Assembly (NCBI RefSeq): GCF_009848495.1
Contig: NZ_WWEP01000012.1
Coordinates: 1 to 64,000 of the forward strand
Direction: 5' to 3'
From: Flavobacterium sp. MK4S-17
GTDB lineage: Bacteria; Bacteroidota; Bacteroidia; Flavobacteriales; Flavobacteriaceae
DNA: 64,000 nt
In this document: piece by piece, positions 52,525 through 61,113 of the stretch
Layout: each line of letters opens with the position of its first letter
Numbering within the stretch: the stretch's first letter is position 1
The notes under the pieces: model-generated
The model's input: the letters and a program-made list of their open reading frames with translations, nothing else
The model's database searches: none
What the model was told of the DNA's origin: nothing
Program-made: the position numbers and the translations under genes

Positions 52525-54291
52525 ATGAACAAATTTGAACAATTAGGATTAAGCGAACCGCTTGTGAAGGCGATAAACGACCTGGGGTTTGAAACCCCTT
52601 CGGAAGTACAGGAAAAAGCGATTCCCCTATTACTTGAAAAAGATACCGATATAGTTGCACTGGCACAAACAGGAACAGGCAAAACGGCAGCTTTCGGTTT
52701 TCCGCTGATACAAAAAATAGATCCTGAAAACAGGAATACACAGGCACTTATATTATCTCCTACACGTGAACTTTGCCTGCAGATTACAAACGAAATAAAA
52801 TTATACTCAAAATACGTTAAAGGGCTTAATACAGTAGCTGTTTATGGTGGTGCAAGCATTACAGAACAGGCTAAGGATATAAAGCGCGGCGCACAGATTA
52901 TTGTTGCTACACCGGGAAGGATGCAGGACATGATAAACCGCAGGCTTGTAGATATTTCGCGTATAGATTTTTGCGTACTTGATGAGGCGGATGAAATGCT
53001 TAACATGGGCTTTTATGATGATATTGTTTCAATATTATCTACAACCCCAAATGAAAAAAGCACATGGCTTTTCTCGGCTACCATGCCACAGGAAGTGGCA
53101 AGGATAGCCCGCGAATTTATGAGGAAGCCGCTTGAAATAACGGTTGGCCATAAAAATTCAGGTTCATCAACAGTATCGCATGAGTTTTACCTTGTAAATG
53201 CACGCGACCGTTATGAAGCCTTAAAACGCCTTGCTGATGCCAATCCTGATATTTTCTCGGTGGTATTTTGCCGTACAAAAAGGGATACACAGGCTGTTGC
53301 AGAAAAACTTATTGAAAATGGCTATAACGCCGCTGCACTTCATGGCGACCTTTCACAGGCGCAGCGTGATGCAGTAATGAAGTCTTTCCGCAGCAGGCAG
53401 ATACAGATGCTTGTAGCAACCGATGTGGCTGCAAGGGGTATAGATGTTGATAATGTAACACACGTTATAAACTACCAGCTGCCTGACGAAATTGAAACCT
53501 ACAACCACCGCAGCGGGCGTACAGGCCGTGCAGGTAAACTGGGTACATCAATAGTTATTATAACCAAGAGCGAGCTTCGAAAAATACATGCTATTGAAAA
53601 GGTTATAAAGCAGAAGTTTGAAGAAAAAAATATTCCTTCCGGTATAGAAATTTGTGAGATACAGCTTTTCCACCTTGCCAACAAGATAAAGGATGTGGAA
53701 ATAGACCACGAAATAGACTCTTACCTTCCTGCCATTTATGAAGTAATGAAAGACCTTAGCAAAGAGGAACTTATCAAAAAAATGGTTTCGGTAGAGTTTA
53801 ACAGGTTTATCAACTACTACAAAAAGAACAAGGATATTTCAGCCGAAAAAGGCGGCGATAAGCGCGAATTTAGCAGTGGCAGCGCAGTGCGTTACTTTAT
53901 AAACATCGGTTCGCGTGATAACTTTGACTGGATGAGCCTTAAGGATTTTCTTAGGGATACGCTTGGCCTTGGCCGCGATGATATTTTTAAAGTGGATGTT
54001 AAAGAGGGATTCTCCTTTTTTAATACCGATGGCGAACATGCACAAATGGTATTAGATACACTTAACAGCCTGCACCTTGAAGGGCGCAGGATAAATGTTG
54101 AAATTTCTAAAAATGACGGAAGTGCCAATAACCGCCGCAGGGACCACAATGGCAGAAGCAGTGGTAAAGGCGAGCGCAGGGGCGACTCATTTGGAGGCGG
54201 AAGAAGAAAGGATAATTCTTTTGACCGTTCGCCAAGAAGAAGCGACTCAAAAAGTGGCGGCTCAAGGGAAAGAAGGCCCAGAAGGAGCTAA
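52525..54291 (+). CDS. DEAD-box RNA helicase with DbpA-type RNA-binding domain
   Basis: 588 residues. Motifs: AQTGTGKTAAF, PTRELC, VATPGR, VLDEADEML, SATMPQ, VATDVAARGID and HRSGRTGRAG. After the helicase core comes a DbpA-like RNA-binding domain (about 460-545, RYFINIGSRDNFDWMSLKDF) and a Gly/Arg/Ser/Asp-rich disordered tail (about 550-588). This matches the CsdA/DeaD group of cold-shock and ribosome-assembly helicases. Cytoplasmic. Confidence 0.95.
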   Translation: MNKFEQLGLSEPLVKAINDLGFETPSEVQEKAIPLLLEKDTDIVALAQTGTGKTAAFGFPLIQKIDPENRNTQALILSPTRELCLQITNEIKLYSKYVKGLNTVAVYGGASITEQAKDIKRGAQIIVATPGRMQDMINRRLVDISRIDFCVLDEADEMLNMGFYDDIVSILSTTPNEKSTWLFSATMPQEVARIAREFMRKPLEITVGHKNSGSSTVSHEFYLVNARDRYEALKRLADANPDIFSVVFCRTKRDTQAVAEKLIENGYNAAALHGDLSQAQRDAVMKSFRSRQIQMLVATDVAARGIDVDNVTHVINYQLPDEIETYNHRSGRTGRAGKLGTSIVIITKSELRKIHAIEKVIKQKFEEKNIPSGIEICEIQLFHLANKIKDVEIDHEIDSYLPAIYEVMKDLSKEELIKKMVSVEFNRFINYYKKNKDISAEKGGDKREFSSGSAVRYFINIGSRDNFDWMSLKDFLRDTLGLGRDDIFKVDVKEGFSFFNTDGEHAQMVLDTLNSLHLEGRRINVEISKNDGSANNRRRDHNGRSSGKGERRGDSFGGGRRKDNSFDRSPRRSDSKSGGSRERRPRRS

Positions 54292-54372
54292 TTTGTAAAT
54301 ATTTTATTTATAGTGCATACTAACTACAAAATATCACGTTTGTTTATTACTTTTACATCACATAAGTTTTCA

Positions 54373-55140
54373 ATGAGGTATTTTGTAGTTTTTTTATTGC
54401 TTTTTATTACGGCATTTTCCTTCGCGCAGAGTTCAGAACCTGAAAGTGTTAAGGGAACAATTATAGATGATGGCACATTACTGCCCATTGCCGGGGTTAA
54501 TATAATAAACATCAATAAAGTTAAGGGAACCGTTACCGATAACAGGGGAAACTTTACCCTTGAAGCATCTCCTAATGATACCCTTCATATTTCTTTTATA
54601 GGTTACCAATCCTTAAAAGTAAGGGTAACAAATGACTGGGTTAAATTTAAAACCCAAACAAAAATACCTTTAACACAACGTGCTTATACACTTGAGGAAA
54701 TAGTCATCAATAAGTATGAGCTTACAGGTTTTTTACCAATAGACTCCAAACTTAATCCTGTAAAAGAAAATTACCGCTATAGTATATCCGGTTTGCCACA
54801 GGGTTATGAAGGCGGCGAAAACTCGCCTAACGCCTTTAAGCGCCTTGTCAGCTCAGTACTAAATCCTGCTGACTTACTGCACAATATTTTCGGCAGAAAA
54901 TCTAATGAAATGCGCAGGCTGAGGGAAATGAAAAAAGATGATACTGTACGCAACGCACTGGCTTCCAAATTTGACAGGGAAACCCTTGCCGCATTGCTGG
55001 GTGTTTCCAAAGACGAAATTGTACAGCTGCTGGAACGCTGTAACTATTCGGAAGACTTTATAAATACAGCAAATGACCTCCAGATTATGGATGCCATAAG
55101 CGGGTGTTATGAAGAATATAAAGTACTTAACCGGGATTAA
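54373..55140 (+). CDS. Secreted protein with carboxypeptidase-like regulatory domain
   Basis: 255 residues from ATG 54373 (MRYFVVFLLLFITAFSFAQ signal peptide); an earlier in-frame start at 54313 precedes the signal. The N-terminal part is a carboxypeptidase D regulatory-like domain (VKGTIIDDGTLLPIAGVNII, NFTLEASPNDTLHISFIGYQSLKV), as in TonB-receptor N termini but here without a barrel. The C-terminal 120 residues are mostly helical with no recognised family. Outer-membrane-associated or periplasmic. Its stop overlaps the convergent TrmH gene stop by 4 bases. Confidence 0.85.
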   Translation: MRYFVVFLLLFITAFSFAQSSEPESVKGTIIDDGTLLPIAGVNIININKVKGTVTDNRGNFTLEASPNDTLHISFIGYQSLKVRVTNDWVKFKTQTKIPLTQRAYTLEEIVINKYELTGFLPIDSKLNPVKENYRYSISGLPQGYEGGENSPNAFKRLVSSVLNPADLLHNIFGRKSNEMRRLREMKKDDTVRNALASKFDRETLAALLGVSKDEIVQLLERCNYSEDFINTANDLQIMDAISGCYEEYKVLNRD

Positions 55141-55808
55141 ACCTTTTCCCCTTCAAGGTACTTACGGGTTATAAAATCAATATCCTTAATTGATTTCCTG
55201 GCCCAGTCAATACGCTTTTCCAAAATTTCTTCCGCTGTCAGTTGCCATTCAATATCTGATTTACGCAGCCTGTTGGTTAAATTTTGTATCACTATGGCAG
55301 CAGATGAGGATATATTAAGGCTTTCGGTAAAACCTGCCATGGGTATATGCAAAAAGCCATCTGCCTGTTGTAAAACCTCCTGCGACAAGCCCATTTTTTC
55401 AGTACCGAAAAATAAAGCCGAACGCTGCTTAATATCAAAATCGTCTATAGGCGCAGAGTTATGGTGGGGTGATGTGGCAATAATCTTATATCCCTGTTTT
55501 TTTAATGTTTCAATACAGGCAGTAGTAGTGTCATACCGGTAAGCATCAACCCATTTTTGGGCACCAAGTGCTATTTCCTTATCTATTTTTTTACCATACT
55601 TCTCCTCTATAACGTGCAGCTCCTGTATGCCAAAAACCTCGCATGTCCGCATAACGGCACTGGTATTGTGCAACTGGAAAATATCCTCTATTGCTACGGT
55701 AAAATGTTTTGTCCTGCTTGAAAGTACCTGTAAAAAAGCCTGTTTCCTGTTTTCTGTTATAAAACCTTCAAGGTATTCAAGGTATGCTGAGTTGTTAGTA
55801 TTTTTCAT
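55137..55808 (-). CDS. TrmH/SpoU-family RNA 2'-O-methyltransferase
   Basis: 223 residues. The SPOUT motifs are FGTEKMGLSQEVLQQADGFLHIPM (knot and SAM site) and ESLNISSSAAIVIQNL, with HNTSAVMRTCEVFGIQ N-terminal. The family methylates the ribose of a guanosine in tRNA (TrmH, Gm18) or rRNA. The length and the TrmH-like C-terminal helix (ILEKRIDWARKSIKDID) favour tRNA guanosine methylation. Cytoplasmic. Confidence 0.9.
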   Translation of the reverse strand: MKNTNNSAYLEYLEGFITENRKQAFLQVLSSRTKHFTVAIEDIFQLHNTSAVMRTCEVFGIQELHVIEEKYGKKIDKEIALGAQKWVDAYRYDTTTACIETLKKQGYKIIATSPHHNSAPIDDFDIKQRSALFFGTEKMGLSQEVLQQADGFLHIPMAGFTESLNISSSAAIVIQNLTNRLRKSDIEWQLTAEEILEKRIDWARKSIKDIDFITRKYLEGEKV

Positions 55809-55863
55809 TTTAGGTATTGCCGTTAAAAATGTTTTATTAAATTAGGGAAACTAAAACCTAACC

Positions 55864-56397
55864 ATGACACAGGAAGAGTTACTGCCGCAAATCTACAAAA
55901 AAGACGAGAAAGCCTTTACCCTGCTTTATGATATGTATGCCAAAAACCTGTATGGCATAATTTATAACCTGATAAGGGACAAGGAAGAAGCAGAAGACGT
56001 TTTGCAGGAAGTATTTGTAAAAATATGGAAAAATGTGGACAGCTATAATGAAAGCAAAGGCAGGTTCTTTACATGGATTTTAAATATAGCACGCAATGCT
56101 TCTATAGACAGGCTGCGTTCCAAAAGCCACAATAACAGCCGTAAAAACCTGTCATCTGATAACTTCGTACATATTCTGGATAGCAATAGTACCGTTATAA
56201 ACAGGATTGATGCCATAGGAATAAAAGAGTTCATAAAAAAACTTAAGCCCAAATGCATACAGCTTATAGACCTTTTGTTTTTTAAAGGCTACACGCAGCA
56301 GGAAGCATCTGAAGAATTGGAAATACCACTGGGAACAGTAAAAACACAAAACAGGAACTGCATTAAAGAACTTAGGACAATATTACAGGTAAAATGA
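55864..56397 (+). CDS. ECF-type RNA polymerase sigma factor
   Basis: 177 residues. Region 2: FTLLYDMYAKNLYGIIYNLI, EEAEDVLQEVFVKIWKN, TWILNIARNASIDRLRS. Region 4: QLIDLLFFKGYTQQEASEEL and PLGTVKTQNRNCIKEL (helix-turn-helix). It directs RNA polymerase to a restricted regulon. The anti-sigma factor gene overlaps its stop by 4 bases (ATGA), the usual sigma/anti-sigma coupling. Trigger unknown. Confidence 0.95.
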   Translation: MTQEELLPQIYKKDEKAFTLLYDMYAKNLYGIIYNLIRDKEEAEDVLQEVFVKIWKNVDSYNESKGRFFTWILNIARNASIDRLRSKSHNNSRKNLSSDNFVHILDSNSTVINRIDAIGIKEFIKKLKPKCIQLIDLLFFKGYTQQEASEELEIPLGTVKTQNRNCIKELRTILQVK

Positions 56398-57179
56398 ATA
56401 GTGAGGAATTAATAGAATCAGGAACGCTGGAGCTTTATGTTTTCGGGCTCCTGCCGGAAAATGAAAATAGTAAGATACAGGAAATGGCACAGGCTAACCC
56501 GGCAGTACAGGAGGAGATTTTAGCTATAGAAAAGGCTGTAATCAACCTTTCCTACAGTGCATCGCCGCACCTTTCTGCTGCCAATTATAACCGTATAAAG
56601 AAAAAGCTTATAGAAAAACACAACGGGGTTGTACAAATGGAAAAACGCAGTGGCACATCCGGTTACATTGGCTGGGCGGCAGCAGTTATACTTATGTTTG
56701 GCATAGGTTTCCAGTATTATAAATATAACCAGGCGGCACAGCAGGCAGAAACCGTAAAAGCTGAAAGGAATAAATTTGAGCAGATGCTTGCCACACTGCA
56801 AAAGCAGAATTCTGAAACTGAAAAGGCACTTGCCATTGTGCGGGGGCAGGATAATATAACTGTTGCACTTGAAGGGCAGCAGGCTTCGCCTGAATCTTAT
56901 GCCAAGGTATACATTAATAATGCCAAAAATGAAATATATGTAGATATAGCCGGACTGCCAAAAGCTCCTGAGGGCAAGGTTTACCAGGTATGGGCACTTA
57001 AGCTTAACCCAATTACCCCTACCAGTATAGGCGTACTGGATGATGACAGTACTGAAAGTAACGGGATATATAAAGTAGATAATTTTGAAGGGGCGGAAGC
57101 TTTTGGTATCACGCTTGAACCTGCGGGCGGCAGTGCCAGCCCTACTTTAGAACAATTGTATACCCTTGGAAAAGTATAA
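56394..57179 (+). CDS. Anti-sigma factor of RskA type
   Basis: 261 residues. A short cytoplasmic sigma-binding domain (ESGTLELYVFGLLPENENSKI) is followed by one membrane helix (GYIGWAAAVILMFGIGFQYY), a coiled coil (ETVKAERNKFEQMLATLQKQNSETEK) and a periplasmic anti-sigma-K C-terminal domain (VYINNAKNEIYVDIAGLP, KVYQVWALKL, FGITLEPAGGSASPT). It should hold the sigma factor at the membrane until an envelope signal releases it. Ends 6 bases before a sirtuin gene. Confidence 0.92.
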   Translation: MNSEELIESGTLELYVFGLLPENENSKIQEMAQANPAVQEEILAIEKAVINLSYSASPHLSAANYNRIKKKLIEKHNGVVQMEKRSGTSGYIGWAAAVILMFGIGFQYYKYNQAAQQAETVKAERNKFEQMLATLQKQNSETEKALAIVRGQDNITVALEGQQASPESYAKVYINNAKNEIYVDIAGLPKAPEGKVYQVWALKLNPITPTSIGVLDDDSTESNGIYKVDNFEGAEAFGITLEPAGGSASPTLEQLYTLGKV

Positions 57180-57185
57180 ACCATT

Positions 57186-57878
57186 ATGAAGAAGAAACTG
57201 GTTGTGCTTAGCGGTGCGGGTGTAAGCGCTGAAAGTGGCGTGGCTACCTTTCGGGATGCCGGCGGGCTGTGGGAAGGGCATAATGTTATGGAAGTAGCCT
57301 CGCCTGAGGGCTTCCGGAAAAATCCTGAGCTTGTACTGGACTTTTATAATAAAAGGCGCAGGCAGCTTTTTGAAGTCTCCCCCAATAAAGCCCATACCAC
57401 AATTGCGGGGATGGAAGATACTTTTGATGTAACGGTAATAACGCAAAACGTTGACGACCTGCACGAACGTGCCGGCAGTACCAAAGTTTTGCATTTGCAT
57501 GGCGAATTGGTTAAAGCACGCTGTACACAATGCGAAACAGCAGTAATAGACTGGAAAGGAGATATTACAATCGGCACACTTCATCCTAAAACAGGAAAGC
57601 AGTTGCGCCCTCATATTGTTTGGTTTGGCGAGGCTGTGCCTGCTATAACACAAGCAATGGAAATTGTAAAACAGGCAGATTGCCTCATCGTGATAGGGAC
57701 TTCATTGCAGGTTTACCCGGCTGCAGGCCTTGTGGATTATGTAAAGCCGGATACTCCCATTTACTATATTGACCCTAATCCTGCACAAATACCTAAGCTG
57801 TGTAACCCGCTTGAAGTAATTGCCATGAAAGGCAGTGTGGGAATGGAGGTAGTTAAGAAAAAAATGTTATTAAAGTGA
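57186..57878 (+). CDS. cobB: SIR2-family NAD-dependent deacylase, class III-like
   Basis: 230 residues. Motifs: SGAGVSAESGVATFRD (NAD), ITQNVDDLHERAG, LHLHGEL with the catalytic His, IVIGTSLQVYPAAG. The FYNKRR segment supplies the Tyr-x-x-Arg pair that marks SIRT5/CobB-type enzymes able to remove succinyl and malonyl groups. Only one CxxC (CTQC) is present; the second zinc Cys pair normally between it and RPHIVWFGE is missing (TIGTLHPKTGKQL). It should remove acyl groups from lysines using NAD. Probably co-transcribed with the sigma/anti-sigma genes. Confidence 0.92.
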   Translation: MKKKLVVLSGAGVSAESGVATFRDAGGLWEGHNVMEVASPEGFRKNPELVLDFYNKRRRQLFEVSPNKAHTTIAGMEDTFDVTVITQNVDDLHERAGSTKVLHLHGELVKARCTQCETAVIDWKGDITIGTLHPKTGKQLRPHIVWFGEAVPAITQAMEIVKQADCLIVIGTSLQVYPAAGLVDYVKPDTPIYYIDPNPAQIPKLCNPLEVIAMKGSVGMEVVKKKMLLK

Positions 57879-57886
57879 GGTTGTAA

Positions 57887-59047
57887 ATGAATGAAGTAAA
57901 GGAAAAAATTGATCAAATAAGATTAGTTTGGAATAATTACATACTAGAATATAAATCTTGTAGAAAGCATATTAACTTCACAGAAGATATCCAAACAAAT
58001 TATATAGGAATTATCTTTGGGTATTTCGATGACACTTTGGAAATTATTTGCGATAGAAAGCCAAACATTAAATCATTTTATCAAAAATTTTCTCATCATA
58101 TTAGCCTATTGCAGACAATTTATATTCATCAAGATTTCATTGAGGAAATGCTATACATTTTTAAATGTAACGTTACTAAAGGAGATTTGAAAAAAGACGA
58201 AAACTATTTTATAAATCGTGAGATAAGAAATGAATTAATTGGGCACCCTATACGTAAAAGTAAAATAGGTAATAGACTGATTTCAGCCTCCCTTTTTGGA
58301 TACCAACAAAAACAATCACAAATTAGTTATTTAAGGTATCATATTGATAATGAACATAATTTTGACCTCCGAACTATAGATATAGCTTTGTTAATTGATA
58401 GGCATATTAATTTTTTGAATTTATATTTAGATAAAATTTTACAGAAGTTATCAAAAGTCATAAAAGACTATATTAAGGTTTTAGATGGTTTAAATAAAAG
58501 CATCAAAAAACAATCATTTGATACAATTATAAAAATATTAAGTATAACATTTGAGTCATTTTTGGAACACAAAAATCTATATAATGCCAGTGATATTTTA
58601 AAAATTTACAAATTAAAAGATGTGCATCCCCGCTATAGTAATTATATTAATGAATTTTTCTTTGAGTTAGAGAGTTCTATTTATGAAGCAAAATTAAACG
58701 CATCAAATTTTATAGCTTGGAAATACATCCCTCAAAATAAGTCAAATCACAGGGCACAAAATTTAAAAGTTAGTTTTTGTGACTATATTAAATTTGTTGA
58801 CAATAATGATGATGACAATGAAAAAGTAAAACCAAAAGATAATATAAACCATAACAATTATGCACTAGGTAAATTATATAGTAAGCGCGATTATGCTAGT
58901 TTCGAACTATTTAGTAGTATTATCAAATCAAGCACTTCAAATAATAATTTAATTATAGAGGAGTTTGACCATATGAGAATAAATTATTTTAATGATATTG
59001 AATATTATTGCTCACTCTCATTGATTGAAAAAGAACTAGATGTTTAA
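57887..59047 (+). CDS. AT-rich orphan protein with a HEPN-like R-x5-H motif
   Basis: 386 residues with no recognised family, no signal peptide and no clear membrane segment. It is predominantly helical with many Lys, Asn and Ile. REIRNELIGHPIRKS contains R114-N115 and H120, matching the RN-x4-H/R-x4-6-H pattern of HEPN-type RNase domains. Arginine is mainly AGA and the gene is far more AT-rich than its neighbours, which are AGG/CGN-rich. It sits as a single gene between cobB (8 bases upstream) and purB. Horizontal acquisition and a defence or toxin role are plausible but inferred. Confidence 0.75.
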   Translation: MNEVKEKIDQIRLVWNNYILEYKSCRKHINFTEDIQTNYIGIIFGYFDDTLEIICDRKPNIKSFYQKFSHHISLLQTIYIHQDFIEEMLYIFKCNVTKGDLKKDENYFINREIRNELIGHPIRKSKIGNRLISASLFGYQQKQSQISYLRYHIDNEHNFDLRTIDIALLIDRHINFLNLYLDKILQKLSKVIKDYIKVLDGLNKSIKKQSFDTIIKILSITFESFLEHKNLYNASDILKIYKLKDVHPRYSNYINEFFFELESSIYEAKLNASNFIAWKYIPQNKSNHRAQNLKVSFCDYIKFVDNNDDDNEKVKPKDNINHNNYALGKLYSKRDYASFELFSSIIKSSTSNNNLIIEEFDHMRINYFNDIEYYCSLSLIEKELDV

Positions 59048-59093
59048 AAACGAATGTTAGGATAATGTGATTTAGATATTCTTTTCAAAATAT

Positions 59094-59101
59094 TATCTTT
59101 G
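59094..59101 (+). promoter_or_regulatory. -7 promoter box (TATCTTTG) for purB
   Basis: Perfect TAnnTTTG, 29 bases before the purB start codon. Confidence 0.62.
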
Positions 59102-59130
59102 CAGATATACCTATTTTAAACACACAACAA

Positions 59131-60483
59131 ATGCAAATTTTATCTGAACTGAATGCCATATCTCCTATAGATGGAAGGTACAGGGGCAAAACTATGGCTT
59201 TATCTGCCTATTTTTCTGAGGAAGCCCTGATACGCTATCGTGTACTGGTTGAAATTGAATATTTTATTGCACTTTGCGAATTGCCTTTACCACAACTTAA
59301 AAATACAGATAAAAGCAAATTTCCGGCATTGCGTGATATATATAAAAATTTTACGGCAGAAGATGCCCTGCAGATAAAAGAAATTGAAAAAACTACTAAC
59401 CACGATGTTAAGGCAGTTGAGTATTTTATAAAAAATGCATTCGACAGGCTGGGGCTTCAGGAATATAAAGAGTTTATACATTTTGGGCTTACAAGCCAGG
59501 ATATAAATAATACCGCCATACCGCTTTCCACCAAAGACGCTTTTGAAAGAGTATATATGCCTTCACTCATCGGGGTAATTTCAAGGCTTAAGGAACTGAG
59601 TGTGGAATGGGCTGATGTGCCCATGCTGGCACGCACCCACGGCCAGCCTGCCTCCCCTACCCGTTTAGGTAAGGAAATAGGCGTTTTTGTAGAAAGGCTT
59701 GAAGAACAGCTGCGCCTGTTATTCAATATACCTTTTGCTGCTAAATTTGGCGGTGCCACAGGCAACTTTAATGCGCATTTTATAGCTTACCCAAATAACG
59801 ACTGGCGCAAATTCGGGCAGGATTTTGTAGAAGGCTCTTTGGGCTTAAAACATTCTTTCCCCACGACACAGATTGAACATTATGACCATTTTGCCGCATT
59901 TTTTGATGCATTGAAACGTATTAATACAATCCTTATCGACCTTGACAGGGATATATGGACATACGTTTCAATGGACTATTTCAAGCAAAAAATTAAAGCG
60001 GGGGAAATAGGCTCATCGGCTATGCCACACAAGGTAAACCCAATAGATTTTGAAAACTCGGAAGGCAATCTGGGTATTGCCAATGCAATTTTTGAGCATC
60101 TTTCGGCTAAACTGCCTGTATCAAGGCTGCAGCGCGACCTTACCGACAGTACCGTATTGCGCAACATAGGCGTACCTATGGGGCACACGCTTATAGCTTT
60201 TGAAGCAACGCTTAAAGGGCTTAATAAATTATTGCTGAATGCAGAAAAATTTGAGGAAGACCTTGAAAAGAACTGGGCAGTAGTTGCCGAAGCTATACAA
60301 ACCATACTGCGCAGGGAAAACTATCCCAACCCTTATGAAGCGTTAAAAGACCTTACACGAACTAACAAGGCTATTGATAAAAATGCCATACATGAGTTTA
60401 TTGGCAATCTCAACGTATCGCAACAGGTAAAAAATGAATTACTGCAAATAACACCTGCAAATTATTTGGGAATAAATCCATAA
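59131..60483 (+). CDS. purB: Adenylosuccinate lyase
   Basis: 450 residues, the size of the long PurB class of E. coli type. Motifs: SPIDGRYRGKT, TTNHDVKAVEYFI, TSQDINNTA, LARTHGQPASPTRLGKE (active-site His), the fumarase-superfamily signature GSSAMPHKVNPIDFE and DSTVLRNIGVPMGHT. It releases fumarate from SAICAR and from adenylosuccinate in purine synthesis. Cytoplasmic tetramer. Confidence 0.97.
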   Translation: MQILSELNAISPIDGRYRGKTMALSAYFSEEALIRYRVLVEIEYFIALCELPLPQLKNTDKSKFPALRDIYKNFTAEDALQIKEIEKTTNHDVKAVEYFIKNAFDRLGLQEYKEFIHFGLTSQDINNTAIPLSTKDAFERVYMPSLIGVISRLKELSVEWADVPMLARTHGQPASPTRLGKEIGVFVERLEEQLRLLFNIPFAAKFGGATGNFNAHFIAYPNNDWRKFGQDFVEGSLGLKHSFPTTQIEHYDHFAAFFDALKRINTILIDLDRDIWTYVSMDYFKQKIKAGEIGSSAMPHKVNPIDFENSEGNLGIANAIFEHLSAKLPVSRLQRDLTDSTVLRNIGVPMGHTLIAFEATLKGLNKLLLNAEKFEEDLEKNWAVVAEAIQTILRRENYPNPYEALKDLTRTNKAIDKNAIHEFIGNLNVSQQVKNELLQITPANYLGINP

Positions 60484-60508
60484 CTTTAGGCAGCAGATGT
60501 AATAATTT

Positions 60509-61111
60509 ATGCCAAACAAAATACTTATCATTTTTGCCCATCCCTTATTCGAAAAATCGAATGCCAATGCTGCACTCGTAAGGCATATACCGCAATCGCC
60601 TAACATTACATTTCACGATTTATACCAGGAATACCCTGAATTTGATATTGACCTGAAGCGTGAGCAGGAACTGCTCATGCTTCATGATATAATTATATGG
60701 CACCACCCTATGTACTGGTACAGCTGCCCGCCGCTTTTAAAACAATGGATAGATATAGTGCTGGAGCATGGCTGGGCTTATGGCAAAGAGGGGAAAGCCC
60801 TAAAGGATAAAATACTGCTGCAGGTAATTACTACCGGGGGCAGAAAGGAAAATTACTGCGCCACAGGCCGCGACCGTTTTACTGTAATGCAGTTGCTGGA
60901 GCCTTTTAACCAAACAGCAAAAGTGTGCAACATGATTTACCTTCCGCCCTATGTGGTGCATGGTACACACTCCATGCCACGTGAGGTTTATGAAGAAGAA
61001 GGGAAAATGTATAATCTTTTACTGGGGTACCTTGAAAACAGGGGCATTAACCTTTCGGAACTTTTTAATTACTCCTATTTTAACGACTGGTTTAAAACTA
61101 AACTCAAGTAA
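60509..61111 (+). CDS. KefF/MdaB-like NAD(P)H quinone oxidoreductase
   Basis: 200 residues. Flavodoxin-like fold: ILIIFAHPLFEKSNANAALV (FMN-phosphate loop), IIWHHPMYWYSCPPLLKQWID (isoalloxazine contact) and LLQVITTGGRKENYC. It matches the ancillary subunit KefF that activates the glutathione-gated potassium efflux channels KefB/KefC, and the channel-type gene follows 2 bases downstream. It may also detoxify quinones. Cytoplasmic. Confidence 0.9.
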   Translation: MPNKILIIFAHPLFEKSNANAALVRHIPQSPNITFHDLYQEYPEFDIDLKREQELLMLHDIIIWHHPMYWYSCPPLLKQWIDIVLEHGWAYGKEGKALKDKILLQVITTGGRKENYCATGRDRFTVMQLLEPFNQTAKVCNMIYLPPYVVHGTHSMPREVYEEEGKMYNLLLGYLENRGINLSELFNYSYFNDWFKTKLK

Positions 61112-61113
61112 CT

